Below, in pieces: positions 36,702 through 45,045 of a stretch of 64,000 nucleotides of DNA (within the stretch, counting starts at the first letter, position 1; each line of letters begins with the position of its first letter). Source of the DNA: an uncultured Mediterraneibacter sp. GTDB taxonomy: Bacteria; Bacillota; Clostridia; Lachnospirales; Lachnospiraceae. The position numbers were made by a program, and so were the translations under genes. Under the pieces are notes generated by a model that saw only the letters and a program-made list of their open reading frames with translations, did no database searches and was not told where the DNA came from. The stretch lies in contig CALWFV010000013.1 of the NCBI GenBank assembly GCA_944377745.1, positions 1 to 64,000 on the forward strand, given 5' to 3'.

Positions 36702-37931
36702 TCACAGTTCACAGCGCCGCAGGATATCATATTTTTCAGGACACGCACTGAGTTCCACAAAAAGCACCTGCTTCGGATGCGGGGCACTCTCCTGCTCCTG
36801 TCCCTCTTCGTTTAGAATACGTCTGACCAGAACCTCCGCATTTCTCCCATCAGGCTTCATGATCTCGATAGTCTCTCCCACCGAGAACTTGTTTCTCTGT
36901 TCGATCCGGCATAGGCCGTTCTTCACCTCTCCCACGATTCCCAGATAGGTATACTCTTTCACATAAGTATTACTGTCATATATCTGAGCATCCTCATCGG
37001 GTTTTCCGAAGAAAAAGCCTGTGGTGAACTTACGGTAGGTGCAGTTGGAAATCTGATCCAGATACCAGGGCATGTTCTTCCGGTAAAGCTCAGGATCTTC
37101 CAGATAATCATCGATCGCCCTGCGGTACGTTCTCGCGACAGTCGCAACATAGAGAGCAGTCTTCATCCTTCCCTCGATCTTGAAGCTGTCGATCCCTGCC
37201 TCGATCAGTTCCGGTATATGCTCGATCATGCACAGATCCTTTGAATTGAAAATGTAGGTTCCCCTTTCGTTTTCATAGACCGGCATATATTCACCTGGCC
37301 TCGTCTCTTCCACCACTGCATATTTCCAGCGGCAGGGATGGGTACAGGCTCCCCGGTTGGCATCCCTTCCGGTAAAGTAATTGCTGAGAAGACATCTCCC
37401 GGAATAGGAGATACACATTGCACCGTGAACGAACGTCTCGATCTCCAGATCCTCCGGGATATGAGAGCGGAGTTCCCGTATCTCTTTGAGTGAAAGTTCT
37501 CTGGCGGAGACTACTCTCTTCGCGCCCTGCCTGTACCAGAAATTATAGGTCCCGTAGTTGGTGTTGTTTGCCTGGGTGCTGATATGCCGGTCAATCTCCG
37601 GGCAGACTTCTTTCGCAATATCATAGACACCGGGATCCGCAATGATCAGGGCATCCGGCTTCAGCTCTCTCAGTTCTTCAAAATATTCCCGCACTCCGGG
37701 CAGGTCGCTGTTATGGGCAAGTATGTTGGCTGTCACATGGACTGACACTCCGTGGGCATGAGCGAATTCAATTCCCTCCCGCATATCCTCCATGGAAAAA
37801 TTCTTCGCCTTTGCGCGCAGTCCAAATGCTTCTCCGCCGATATAAACCGCGTCCGCGCCGAAAATAACAGCCGTTTTCAGCACCTCCAGGCTGCTCGCAG
37901 GTATCAGTAATTCAGGATGTCTCTTCATCAT
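36702..37931 (-). CDS. U32-family protein, probable tRNA U34 hydroxylation factor (TrhP-like)
   Basis: The 409-residue protein belongs to peptidase family U32 (Pfam PF01136), with the family signature ETFVHGAMCISYSGRCLLS and the Cys-rich NRGACTHPCRWKY segment, both expected to bind a metal or cluster. Members YrrN/YrrO (TrhP) of Bacillus make 5-hydroxyuridine at tRNA position 34 from prephenate-dependent chemistry. The upstream overlapping gene encodes a TrmR-like methyltransferase, and that context supports the role. AAGGA lies upstream of the ATG at 37931; ATG 37928 is equally possible. The two genes overlap by 20 bases. Only one U32 gene is present here, whereas Bacillus has two. Confidence 0.85.
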   Translation of the reverse strand: MMKRHPELLIPASSLEVLKTAVIFGADAVYIGGEAFGLRAKAKNFSMEDMREGIEFAHAHGVSVHVTANILAHNSDLPGVREYFEELRELKPDALIIADPGVYDIAKEVCPEIDRHISTQANNTNYGTYNFWYRQGAKRVVSARELSLKEIRELRSHIPEDLEIETFVHGAMCISYSGRCLLSNYFTGRDANRGACTHPCRWKYAVVEETRPGEYMPVYENERGTYIFNSKDLCMIEHIPELIEAGIDSFKIEGRMKTALYVATVARTYRRAIDDYLEDPELYRKNMPWYLDQISNCTYRKFTTGFFFGKPDEDAQIYDSNTYVKEYTYLGIVGEVKNGLCRIEQRNKFSVGETIEIMKPDGRNAEVLVRRILNEEGQEQESAPHPKQVLFVELSACPEKYDILRRCEL

Positions 37932-38589
37932 TCTTTTCCTTTCTCACGCTCTGTTTGACACTTACCGCCACTCCGTCTCCCAGGGGAAGGATGGACGTGA
38001 CCAGGTCTTCCCTGTGCTTGAGTTCATACAGATACTCTCTCATCCGTGCATGGATCGTCCGGTTCCGGCGCTCAACGGCAAATCTGGATTCGATCACATC
38101 ACCGTCCTGCATCACATTGTCAGATACCAGACATCCCCCCTCGGAAAGAAGGCGCATCACATCCGGGAGATAATGGATATACTGGCCTTTCGCTGCATCC
38201 ATAAAGATAAAATCAAACTCTCCGCCGAGCTGTGCGAGTACTTTCGCGGCGTCCCCCTCGATCAGAGTGATCCGCTCCTCTTTTCCCGCCCGTATAAAAT
38301 TCTCCCTTGCTATTGGAATCCGTTTTTCATAGTTTTCTATCGTCGTAATCCTGCATCCGACCGGAGCATATTCACTCATCAATAACGCAGAGAAACCTAC
38401 GGCAGTCCCGACCTCCAGAATGCTCGCAGGTTTCTGCAGCGAAATCAGCACTTTCAGGAAGCTCTGCATCTCGCGCCGGATGATCGGCACGTCAGATGCA
38501 CGGGCTTCTCTCTCAATGGTTTCCAGTATTTCGCTGTTCTCTGTATCAAGGGAATTGATGAATGTGACGATACGTTCATCTGTTATCAT
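37912..38589 (-). CDS. trmR: O-methyltransferase, probable tRNA 5-hydroxyuridine methyltransferase
   Basis: The 225-residue class I SAM-dependent methyltransferase has the glycine-rich ILEVGTAVGFSALLM motif, the acidic TTIENYEKR, DFIFMDAAKGQY and the SDNVMQDGDV loop, as in the catechol and caffeoyl-CoA O-methyltransferase fold. The homologue YrrM/TrmR in Bacillus converts ho5U34 to mo5U34 in tRNA. Its downstream overlap with a U32/TrhP gene is the same arrangement as yrrM-yrrN-yrrO, which supports the assignment. It begins three bases after rnjA and is probably co-transcribed with it. Confidence 0.85.
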   Translation of the reverse strand: MITDERIVTFINSLDTENSEILETIEREARASDVPIIRREMQSFLKVLISLQKPASILEVGTAVGFSALLMSEYAPVGCRITTIENYEKRIPIARENFIRAGKEERITLIEGDAAKVLAQLGGEFDFIFMDAAKGQYIHYLPDVMRLLSEGGCLVSDNVMQDGDVIESRFAVERRNRTIHARMREYLYELKHREDLVTSILPLGDGVAVSVKQSVRKEKNDEETS

Positions 38590-38592
38590 ATG

Positions 38593-40263
38593 TTACACAT
38601 CCACATCCATTATGATCGGAATGACCATAGGTTTCCTCTTTGTTTTCTTCCATATAAAATCATTCATCGCATCGCGGATCACAAGTTTGATCCGGTTCCA
38701 GTCCGTATGCCTTCCGGAAAGACATTTGTCAAGCGCTTCCGCCACAGCATGTCTGGCCTCATCCATAAGCTGCTCGGACTCTCTGACATAGACAAATCCA
38801 CGGGATACAATATCCGGTCCCGCCAGCAGACGATTTGTCCTGCGCTCCAGGGTGAGCACAACGATGATGATACCGTCCTCCGCCAGATGCTGTCTGTCCC
38901 GCAGAACGATATTTCCCACATCGCCTACTCCCAGTCCATCCACGAGTATCGCCCCTGTGTGGACCTTATCGACCACTTTGCAAGACTCCGAGTCAAGCTC
39001 CAGCACATCGCCGGACTGGATGATGAAGATATTCTCTTTCGGAATCCCCAGGGATTTTGCCACTCCCGCATTTGCTTTCAGGTGACGGTATTCACCGTGT
39101 ACCGGGATCGCGTATTTCGGCTTGACAAGAGAATAGATCAGTTTCAGTTCTTCCTGACAGGCATGTCCTGACACATGGGCATCCTGGAAGATAACTTCCG
39201 CACCCTGGGCGGACAGTTCGTTGATGATCCTTGAAACTGACTTCTCATTTCCCGGAATCGGATTGGAGCTTAAAATGATCGTGTCGTTGGGCTGGATCGT
39301 CACCTTGCGGTGCACGCCGGCTGCCATCCTGGACAGAGCCGCCATGGATTCTCCCTGACTTCCAGTTGTGATCAGCACCATCTTCTCCGGCGGATAATTC
39401 TTCATCTCGTCAATCTCGATGAGTGTTTTGTCCGGAACATTCAGATATCCAAGCTCCGAAGCGGTGGAGATGATGTTCACCATGCTCCGTCCTTCCACTA
39501 CCACTTTTCTTCCATACTTATATGCCGAGTTGATGATCTGCTGCACACGGTCCACATTGGACGCGAATGTGGCGATGATCAGTCTCGTGTTCTGATGTTC
39601 CGCGAAAATATGATCAAAGGTGATCCCCACGGTCCTCTCTGACTGGGTAAATCCTTTTCTCTCCGCATTGGTACTGTCGGACATGAGCGCAAGGACCCCC
39701 TTCTTCCCGATCTCCGCAAATCTCTGCAGATCGATGGCATCCCCGAACACCGGTGTGTAATCCACCTTGAAGTCTCCCGTGTGTACCACGACTCCCGCCG
39801 GCGAATAGATTGCCAGAGCCGACGCATCCTGGATACTGTGATTGGTCTTGATAAATTCAATCCGGAATTTTCCAAGATTGATAGACTGTCCGTGACGTAC
39901 CACTTTTCTCTTCGTACTTCGGAGTAGATTATGCTCTTTCAGCTTATTCTCAATGATACCCATGGTCAGCTTTGTCGTATAGATCGGGATATTGATCTCC
40001 TTGAGCACATAGGGCAGTGCACCGATATGATCCTCATGTCCGTGGGTGATGACAAATCCCTTCACCTTGGATATATTGTCTTTCAGATAAGTAACGTCCG
40101 GGATCACCAGATCGATCCCCAGCATGTCATCCTCCGGAAACGCAAGTCCGCAGTCCACAACAACGATACTGTCCTCATACTCGAACGCCGTAATGTTCAT
40201 ACCGATCTGTTCCAGTCCGCCCAGCGGTATGATACGCAGTTTTCCATTGTTCTGTTTTTTCAA
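38593..40263 (-). CDS. rnjA: Ribonuclease J
   Basis: This metallo-beta-lactamase/beta-CASP nuclease handles mRNA decay and rRNA maturation. The 556-residue protein has ITHGHEDHIG near residue 76, HSIQDASA, HTGDFKVD, the beta-CASP block with ATFASNVDR, HVSGHACQEE and AIPVHGEYRHL, and the C-terminal domain. The start is taken as TTG at 40263 (LKKQNNGKLRIIPLGG), because the ribosome binding site GGAGGTG lies seven codons upstream of it inside the longer ATG (40281) frame; that ATG has no ribosome binding site. It is followed closely by trmR. Confidence 0.95.
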   Translation of the reverse strand: MKKQNNGKLRIIPLGGLEQIGMNITAFEYEDSIVVVDCGLAFPEDDMLGIDLVIPDVTYLKDNISKVKGFVITHGHEDHIGALPYVLKEINIPIYTTKLTMGIIENKLKEHNLLRSTKRKVVRHGQSINLGKFRIEFIKTNHSIQDASALAIYSPAGVVVHTGDFKVDYTPVFGDAIDLQRFAEIGKKGVLALMSDSTNAERKGFTQSERTVGITFDHIFAEHQNTRLIIATFASNVDRVQQIINSAYKYGRKVVVEGRSMVNIISTASELGYLNVPDKTLIEIDEMKNYPPEKMVLITTGSQGESMAALSRMAAGVHRKVTIQPNDTIILSSNPIPGNEKSVSRIINELSAQGAEVIFQDAHVSGHACQEELKLIYSLVKPKYAIPVHGEYRHLKANAGVAKSLGIPKENIFIIQSGDVLELDSESCKVVDKVHTGAILVDGLGVGDVGNIVLRDRQHLAEDGIIIVVLTLERRTNRLLAGPDIVSRGFVYVRESEQLMDEARHAVAEALDKCLSGRHTDWNRIKLVIRDAMNDFIWKKTKRKPMVIPIIMDVDV

Positions 40264-40317
40264 ATTATTAAGCACCTCCATTTTATTTTATGTAAGTTTC
40301 GCTTTACTTCCGGGCAT

Positions 40318-40345
40318 AAAAAAGACAGCAGTCGTATGGGCTGCC
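40318..40345 (-). terminator. Terminator after fur
   Basis: GGCAGC pairs with GCTGTC around a 10-base loop on the minus strand, followed by six T. It separates fur from rnjA. Confidence 0.75.
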
Positions 40346-40357
40346 TCCCTGAACAGT

Positions 40358-40819
40358 TCATTTTTCTTTTTTCATGCACTCTCTGCACAGACCATAAAAC
40401 TTCAGTTCGTGATCAAGGACATGAAATCCGGTCGCTTTCTCAATGTAATGCTCAAGATCATCGAGCAGGTCGTCCCCGAATGGGATCACCTTATTACATT
40501 TCCTGCATATGAGATGATGGTGGTTATGCTTTGACTCTCCCAAAAAGAGATGCCCGATCTCATAACGCACGCATCCGTCATCAAAGCTGATCCTGTCCAC
40601 GAGCTGCATATCCCACAAAAGCTGCAGTGTCCTGTATACGGTGGCAAGTCCGATATCCGGATAGTCCTCCGATACAAGTTCATAAATATCCTCTGCAGTC
40701 ATGTGTCTGCCGCTGTTCTCCTCGAGCACTGATAAAACAAGGAGTCTCTGTCTGGTGACTTTAAGCCCCTTTTTCTTCAGCCTGTCTTTCAGCAGTTCCT
40801 GAACCTCTTTCTGTTCCAT
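40358..40819 (-). CDS. fur: Ferric uptake regulator family protein
   Basis: The 153-residue regulator has the N-terminal winged helix (LKVTRQRLLVLSVLEEN, HMTAEDIYELV, GLATVYRTLQLL) and the His-rich metal region HNHHHLICRKCN, with two CxxC pairs for structural zinc (CRKC and CREC). Fur-type repressors bind 19-bp boxes when loaded with iron; PerR is possible, though the N-terminal binding pattern fits Fur. AGAGG-type sequence precedes the ATG. It is the last gene of an ireB-ruvX-DUF1292-fur run. A good Fur-box match occurs upstream of pflB. Confidence 0.92.
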   Translation of the reverse strand: MEQKEVQELLKDRLKKKGLKVTRQRLLVLSVLEENSGRHMTAEDIYELVSEDYPDIGLATVYRTLQLLWDMQLVDRISFDDGCVRYEIGHLFLGESKHNHHHLICRKCNKVIPFGDDLLDDLEHYIEKATGFHVLDHELKFYGLCRECMKKEK

Positions 40820-40889
40820 CAGTGTTACGTCCCCCGCAGTAAAAATCTATTGTAAACATCCGCTCATGCCATCCGGCATCTGTCGGATC

Positions 40890-41150
40890 TTACATTTCAA
40901 TATCAACATCCTCCAGCAGTTCCTCAAATACTTTCGACACTGCCAGAAGCTCTGTCTCATCTTCCACGATCTCGTAGATACTGTCCCCTTCCCGGGGTCC
41001 TTCCTCTTCTCTCAGGATCAGGCATTCCGCGTCATCATCCTGGGAATCTGTGACCAGTATGTACGATGATCCGTTTATCTTCGTCTCCTCAAGTACAAAG
41101 AATTCTTCCTCCCCGCTTCCGTCTCCAAAAGTAAAACTGATTTTTTCCAT
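40890..41150 (-). CDS. DUF1292 family protein (YrzB-like)
   Basis: The 86-residue, strongly acidic protein belongs to DUF1292, found throughout Firmicutes next to ruvX and ireB. The pattern FFVLEETKINGSSYILVTDSQ with a later ILREEE and YEIVEDETEL matches the family. Function is unknown. It starts 12 bases after ruvX and is part of the same transcript. Confidence 0.9.
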   Translation of the reverse strand: MEKISFTFGDGSGEEEFFVLEETKINGSSYILVTDSQDDDAECLILREEEGPREGDSIYEIVEDETELLAVSKVFEELLEDVDIEM

Positions 41151-41162
41151 ATGAACATCCCC

Positions 41163-41618
41163 TTATCTGCCGCTGCCGGTCTCACCGGCATTTCTGCCGA
41201 TATACAGGGAATCCAGATATCCCTGAAGTATAAATACGGCTGCGATCTTATCGATATATTTCTTTCGGTCTTCGCGCCGGACACTGCTCTCGATCAGTGT
41301 GCGCTCTGCTTCCACGGTGGTAAGCCGCTCGTCCCACATGATGACCTCAAGACCTGTCCGCCTTGTCAGCATGTCCCGGAATTCGAGCGTCTTCTCTGCA
41401 CGCTCCCCTATATCATTATTCATGTGCTTTGGAAGCCCCAGTACGATCTTCTCTACTTCATATTCCCTGATCAGAGCTTCAATGCGTGCACATGTGCGCC
41501 GGAGTTTGTTCTCCTCTTTTCTCTCTATCGTCTCTATTCCCTGTGCTGTGAGTCCCAGTGGATCACTGATCGCAACGCCCACTGTCTTTGACCCGTAGTC
41601 AAGTCCCATTACTCTCAT
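41163..41618 (-). CDS. ruvX: Holliday junction resolvase-like RuvX/YqgF
   Basis: The 151-residue RNase H-fold nuclease (RuvX) begins with [16 protein letters not shown], which supplies the first catalytic Asp. [17 protein letters not shown] and [14 protein letters not shown] follow, with the further acidic residues. Members resolve Holliday junctions or process the 5' end of 16S rRNA. It starts seven bases after ireB and belongs to the conserved ireB-ruvX-DUF1292 set. Confidence 0.94.
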   Translation of the reverse strand: MRVMGLDYGSKTVGVAISDPLGLTAQGIETIERKEENKLRRTCARIEALIREYEVEKIVLGLPKHMNNDIGERAEKTLEFRDMLTRRTGLEVIMWDERLTTVEAERTLIESSVRREDRKKYIDKIAAVFILQGYLDSLYIGRNAGETGSGR

Positions 41619-41625
41619 AAACTGA

Positions 41626-41889
41626 TTATTCCCAGGAATTGTGATCGATATACGCTTTCAGCAGTTCTTCCACCAGTTCATCACGCTCCACCTTCATAAC
41701 GAGACTTCTTGCTCCGTTATAGCTGGTGATGTACGTCGGATCTCCTGACATGATATAGCCGACGATCTGATTTACCGGATTATACCCTTTCTCCTTCAGT
41801 GCCTTGTACACGATCTCCAGAATGTCTTTCGCAGAGATCTGCGGTCCCGGCTCTACCTGAAAGAACTGGGTGTTGCTTAAATCACTCAT
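41626..41889 (-). CDS. ireB: IreB-family regulatory phosphoprotein
   Basis: The 87-residue protein matches IreB (YrzL), a small regulator phosphorylated by the IreK-type Ser/Thr kinase and linked to cephalosporin tolerance in enterococci. Characteristic parts are the N-terminal Thr region [42 protein letters not shown], and [13 protein letters not shown]. The gene order with ruvX and DUF1292 is standard for Firmicutes. AAGGAGG precedes its ATG. Confidence 0.93.
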   Translation of the reverse strand: MSDLSNTQFFQVEPGPQISAKDILEIVYKALKEKGYNPVNQIVGYIMSGDPTYITSYNGARSLVMKVERDELVEELLKAYIDHNSWE

Positions 41890-41962
41890 CTTAGTTCCTC
41901 CTTCTGATTCTGGGCAGGCCCAATTACTCTATTTACAATTTTAATATAAGCCCACTCAAAAT

Positions 41963-43273
41963 TCAATGAATAATTTGTGAATCGTTTTCAATTTGAACTT
42001 TTACGACACAATTCTTCAGATTTTCCTCTGTGTCTAGTGCAATTTTCATATATTCTTTTGTGTGTCCCACCTGGACTGTCCTTCCGTCAACCTCTGCTGG
42101 TTCTTCGATCAGCACTTCAACTTCTTTTCCAATGAAACTTTCCTCGTAGGCTTTCCTCTTTCTCTCGCCCAGTTCGATCATCTCCTGGCTGCGCCTTGCT
42201 TTCACCTGCTCACTGACCTGACTGTCCATAGCCGCGGCTTTCGTTCCTTTCCGCTTTGAATATTTAAAGACATGTGTCTCATAAAAGTCCACCCTGTCCA
42301 CAAACGCAAAAGACTGACGGAACTCCTCCTCCGTCTCTCCCGGAAAGCCGACGATAACGTCCGTGGTCAGCGCCGGATTTTCGAAATGCTTTCGGAGTAT
42401 CGCGCATTTCTCCAGATATTCCCCGCTGGTGTACCTCCGGTTCATCCTCTTCAGAGTCGCATCGCATCCGCTCTGCAGAGAGAGGTGAAAATGGGGGCAC
42501 ATCTTGGGAAGTGAAGCCAGCGCTTCGGCGAACTCCTCCGTCACGATCCCCGGCTCCAGGGAACCCAGCCGGATCCTGCGGATCCCTTCGATTCCATGTA
42601 CCGCCCGGATCAGATCCATAAGATGCCTCCCCCCGTCAAAATCGATCCCGTAGGAACTCAGATGGATTCCTGTGAGAACAATTTCACAGTAACCGTTGGC
42701 GGCAAGTTCTTCCACCTCCCGCACCACATCCTCCGTCTTCCTGCTGCGCACTCTTCCTCTGGCGTAAGGAATGATGCAGTAAGTACAAAACTGGTTGCAC
42801 CCGTCCTGCACTTTGATGTAGGCGCGCGTATGATCCCCGGGCCTGGTCAGACTCAGTTCCTCATATTCTTTCGTCCCGCTGATATTGTCCAGATCCCGGA
42901 CCGGTTCTCCTTCCCGATTTCCGTCTTTTCCTCCGGACATCTCGTACTCCTCCAGAACCCGTATCAGATCCTTTTTCCTGTTATTTCCCAGAACGATATC
43001 AATGCACGGATCAACATCCTGTTTCTGCGCCTGGACATAGCAGCCTGCCGCCACAACAACGGCATCCGGATTCATCTTTCTGGCACGGTGGAGCATCTGG
43101 CGGGATTTTCTGTCCGCGATGTTGGTCACCGTACAGGTATTGATGATATAGACATCCGCTCCTTCTCTGAATGGAACGATCTCGTATCCGGCACGCTCAA
43201 GCATCTCCTGCATCGCCTCTGTCTCATACGCGTTTACCTTGCATCCCAGATTATGTAAAGCTGCTTTTTTCAT
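41963..43273 (-). CDS. mtaB: tRNA t6A37 methylthiotransferase MtaB
   Basis: This radical SAM enzyme adds a methylthio group to t6A at tRNA position 37. The 436-residue protein has the N-terminal UPF0004 domain with Cys in LGCKVN, INTCTV and AAGCYVQ, the radical SAM motif CNQFCTYC near residue 153, and a C-terminal TRAM domain. MtaB is distinguished from MiaB by the HNLGCKVNAYE start. It is preceded by AGGT and a short spacer. It lies 73 bases ahead of ireB and may be the first gene of that transcript. No clear promoter was found. Confidence 0.94.
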   Translation of the reverse strand: MKKAALHNLGCKVNAYETEAMQEMLERAGYEIVPFREGADVYIINTCTVTNIADRKSRQMLHRARKMNPDAVVVAAGCYVQAQKQDVDPCIDIVLGNNRKKDLIRVLEEYEMSGGKDGNREGEPVRDLDNISGTKEYEELSLTRPGDHTRAYIKVQDGCNQFCTYCIIPYARGRVRSRKTEDVVREVEELAANGYCEIVLTGIHLSSYGIDFDGGRHLMDLIRAVHGIEGIRRIRLGSLEPGIVTEEFAEALASLPKMCPHFHLSLQSGCDATLKRMNRRYTSGEYLEKCAILRKHFENPALTTDVIVGFPGETEEEFRQSFAFVDRVDFYETHVFKYSKRKGTKAAAMDSQVSEQVKARRSQEMIELGERKRKAYEESFIGKEVEVLIEEPAEVDGRTVQVGHTKEYMKIALDTEENLKNCVVKVQIENDSQIIH

Positions 43274-43307
43274 AACACATTTTACCTCATTTTTGCCTTA
43301 TTGTTTC

Positions 43308-43336
43308 TTGACTTTTACCATATCTTCCCGTAGAAT
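43308..43336 (+). promoter_or_regulatory. Promoter of the HPr-like gene
   Basis: TTGACT and TAGAAT on the plus strand have 17-base spacing. The leader contains a direct repeat of TTATTGTATAA near 43360 and 43392. The second copy holds a TATAAT box, so a second start is possible. Confidence 0.65.
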
Positions 43337-43422
43337 ATACATAGGGTGCAGGCCTAAGCTTATTGTATAAATTCCATGCAGTAAGCATACTTTATTGTAT
43401 AATTCAAGGAGGGATTTTTCAA

Positions 43423-43656
43423 ATGAAAACAGTACAGATTTCATTAAACTCAATCGACAAAGTAAAATCTTTTGTCAACGAAATTACAAAGTATGACAAT
43501 GACTTCGATTTAGTATCAGGAAGATATGTTATAGATGCCAAATCAATCATGGGTATTTTCAGTCTGGATCTTTCCAAACCGATCGACCTGAACATCCACG
43601 CTGACGGCGACGTAAGCGATATCCTGGCTGCACTTGATCCTTACATCATCAAATAA
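43423..43656 (+). CDS. HPr-like protein without the phosphorylated histidine
   Basis: The 77-residue protein has the length and C-terminal pattern of HPr, the phosphotransferase carrier. DAKSIMGIFSLDLSKPIDLNIHADGDVSDILAALDPYI corresponds to helix 2 through helix 3 of HPr. The active-site block GIHARPA is absent; the matching region reads NSIDKVKSFVNEITKYDN. It therefore cannot act as an ordinary phosphocarrier at His15, though the SIMG serine site is kept. Similar proteins are common in Lachnospiraceae and are annotated as HPr family. AAGGAGG lies nine bases before the ATG. Confidence 0.8.
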   Translation: MKTVQISLNSIDKVKSFVNEITKYDNDFDLVSGRYVIDAKSIMGIFSLDLSKPIDLNIHADGDVSDILAALDPYIIK

Positions 43657-43673
43657 TATGTCAGACTTTTCAG

Positions 43674-43710
43674 AAAGAGCTGTCTCAGCCGAGGCAGCTC
43701 TTTCTTGATT
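43674..43710 (+). terminator. Terminator after the HPr-like gene
   Basis: AAAGAGCTG pairs with CAGCTCTTT around an inner CTC/GAG, followed by CTTGATTTT. It lies 17 bases after the stop codon. Confidence 0.8.
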
Positions 43711-43724
43711 TTAAGCGGTTTACG

Positions 43725-43820
43725 GTTCACACCGTGATCAGGAACACTCTTAGCACGTAGTTCGGAACTGAAGCGCGTCAGCGCGACGAGTGCGCATGCG
43801 GGCGGCGGTCAGGTGTGAAC
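43725..43820. repeat. Short copy of a foldback repeat family (copy A)
   Basis: The ends GTTCACACC and GGTGTGAAC are a perfect 9-bp inverted repeat. The right 73 bases (43748-43820) match copy B at 49103-49175 at 67 of 73 positions, starting TCTTAGCACG and including ACGAGTGCGCATGCGGGCGG. Copy A looks like copy B with about 87 central bases deleted. It lies seven bases from the thiI stop codon. Confidence 0.85.
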
Positions 43821-43827
43821 TACAGTT

Positions 43828-45018
43828 TTATGCGTTCTGCTCCACCCGAATCACCTCGGCGGTCTCGATCGCAGTCTTCATCAGTTCATCGATCTTCTCG
43901 CTCAGATTCAGTTCCGACTTTTCCATCCGCTCGATACTCGGCTTTGTGACAGGATGTTTCGCCACAAAGATCGTACAGCAGTCCTCAAAAGGCTGTATGG
44001 ACGTCTCATAGGTATTGATCTCCTGCGAGATATCCACAATGTCGCGCTTGTCAAACCCGATCAGAGGACGGTACACCGGCAGAGTGCAGACCGCGTTCGT
44101 CGCCGCAAGGCTCTGCATGGTCTGGCTCGCCACCTGGCCGATGCTCTCCCCTGTGATCAGTCCCAGACAGCCGTCCTTCTTCGCAAAGTGTTCTGCGATC
44201 CGCATCATATACCGGCGCATGATGATCGTCAGTTCCTCATGCGGACATTTCTCATAGATGTAAAGCTGAATATCCGTAAAATTGACCACATGCAGTTTGA
44301 TCGGACCTGCATAAGCCGAAACCAGTCTTGCCAGATCCACAACCTTCTCCTTCGCGCGTTCGCTGGTATAAGGCGGCGCATGGAAATAAGTGGCCTCCAG
44401 TTCCACACCGCGCTTCGCGATCATATAACCCGCCACCGGACTGTCAATCCCTCCGGATAACAGGAGCATGGCGCTTCCGTTTGTCCCCACCGGCATCCCT
44501 CCCGGTCCCGGGATGATCTCGGAGTAGATATATACCTCTTCCCGGATCTCCACATTCAGCTTTACATCCGGATCATGCACATCCACTTTCATCCCCGGGA
44601 AAGCGTCAAGGACAGCTTCTCCCAGTTCGCAGTTTATCTCCATGGAGTTCATCGGATAGCGCTTGTTCGCTCTTCTCGCCTCCACTTTAAACGTAAGGTT
44701 CCTGTCCGGATACATTTCTTCCATATAAGATACGACGTCTTTCTTCAGTTCCCCGATCTCGGCAACCTTCACCCGCACGACCGGGCAGATCCCCACAATG
44801 CCGAACACTCTCTTCAGGCTCTCCACTGTATCCTCATAGTCATATTCACCCTCGCAGTCCACATACACTCTGCCATGGCATTTATGGACAAGGAACTGTC
44901 CGTCCACACCCCGCAGCGCATATCTGATCTGACGTACAAGAGCGTCCTCAAACATATATCTGTTTTTTCCTTTGATCCCTATTTCTCCATATTTGATCAA
45001 AAATGAATGAAATCTCAT
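43828..45018 (-). CDS. thiI: tRNA 4-thiouridine synthetase ThiI
   Basis: ThiI transfers sulfur to uridine 8 of tRNA. The 396-residue protein has an N-terminal ferredoxin-like and THUMP region (residues about 1-165) and the PP-loop ATPase domain with SGGIDSP near residue 188. It ends with FEDCCTIF and a helical tail and lacks the C-terminal rhodanese domain of the E. coli enzyme. The shorter form is normal in Firmicutes, where sulfur comes from a dedicated cysteine desulfurase. That partner is the gene just upstream, 27 bases away. AAGGAGAG precedes the ATG. Confidence 0.95.
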   Translation of the reverse strand: MRFHSFLIKYGEIGIKGKNRYMFEDALVRQIRYALRGVDGQFLVHKCHGRVYVDCEGEYDYEDTVESLKRVFGIVGICPVVRVKVAEIGELKKDVVSYMEEMYPDRNLTFKVEARRANKRYPMNSMEINCELGEAVLDAFPGMKVDVHDPDVKLNVEIREEVYIYSEIIPGPGGMPVGTNGSAMLLLSGGIDSPVAGYMIAKRGVELEATYFHAPPYTSERAKEKVVDLARLVSAYAGPIKLHVVNFTDIQLYIYEKCPHEELTIIMRRYMMRIAEHFAKKDGCLGLITGESIGQVASQTMQSLAATNAVCTLPVYRPLIGFDKRDIVDISQEINTYETSIQPFEDCCTIFVAKHPVTKPSIERMEKSELNLSEKIDELMKTAIETAEVIRVEQNA

Positions 45019-45045
45019 GTATCGTACTCTCCTTATGACCTTTCG

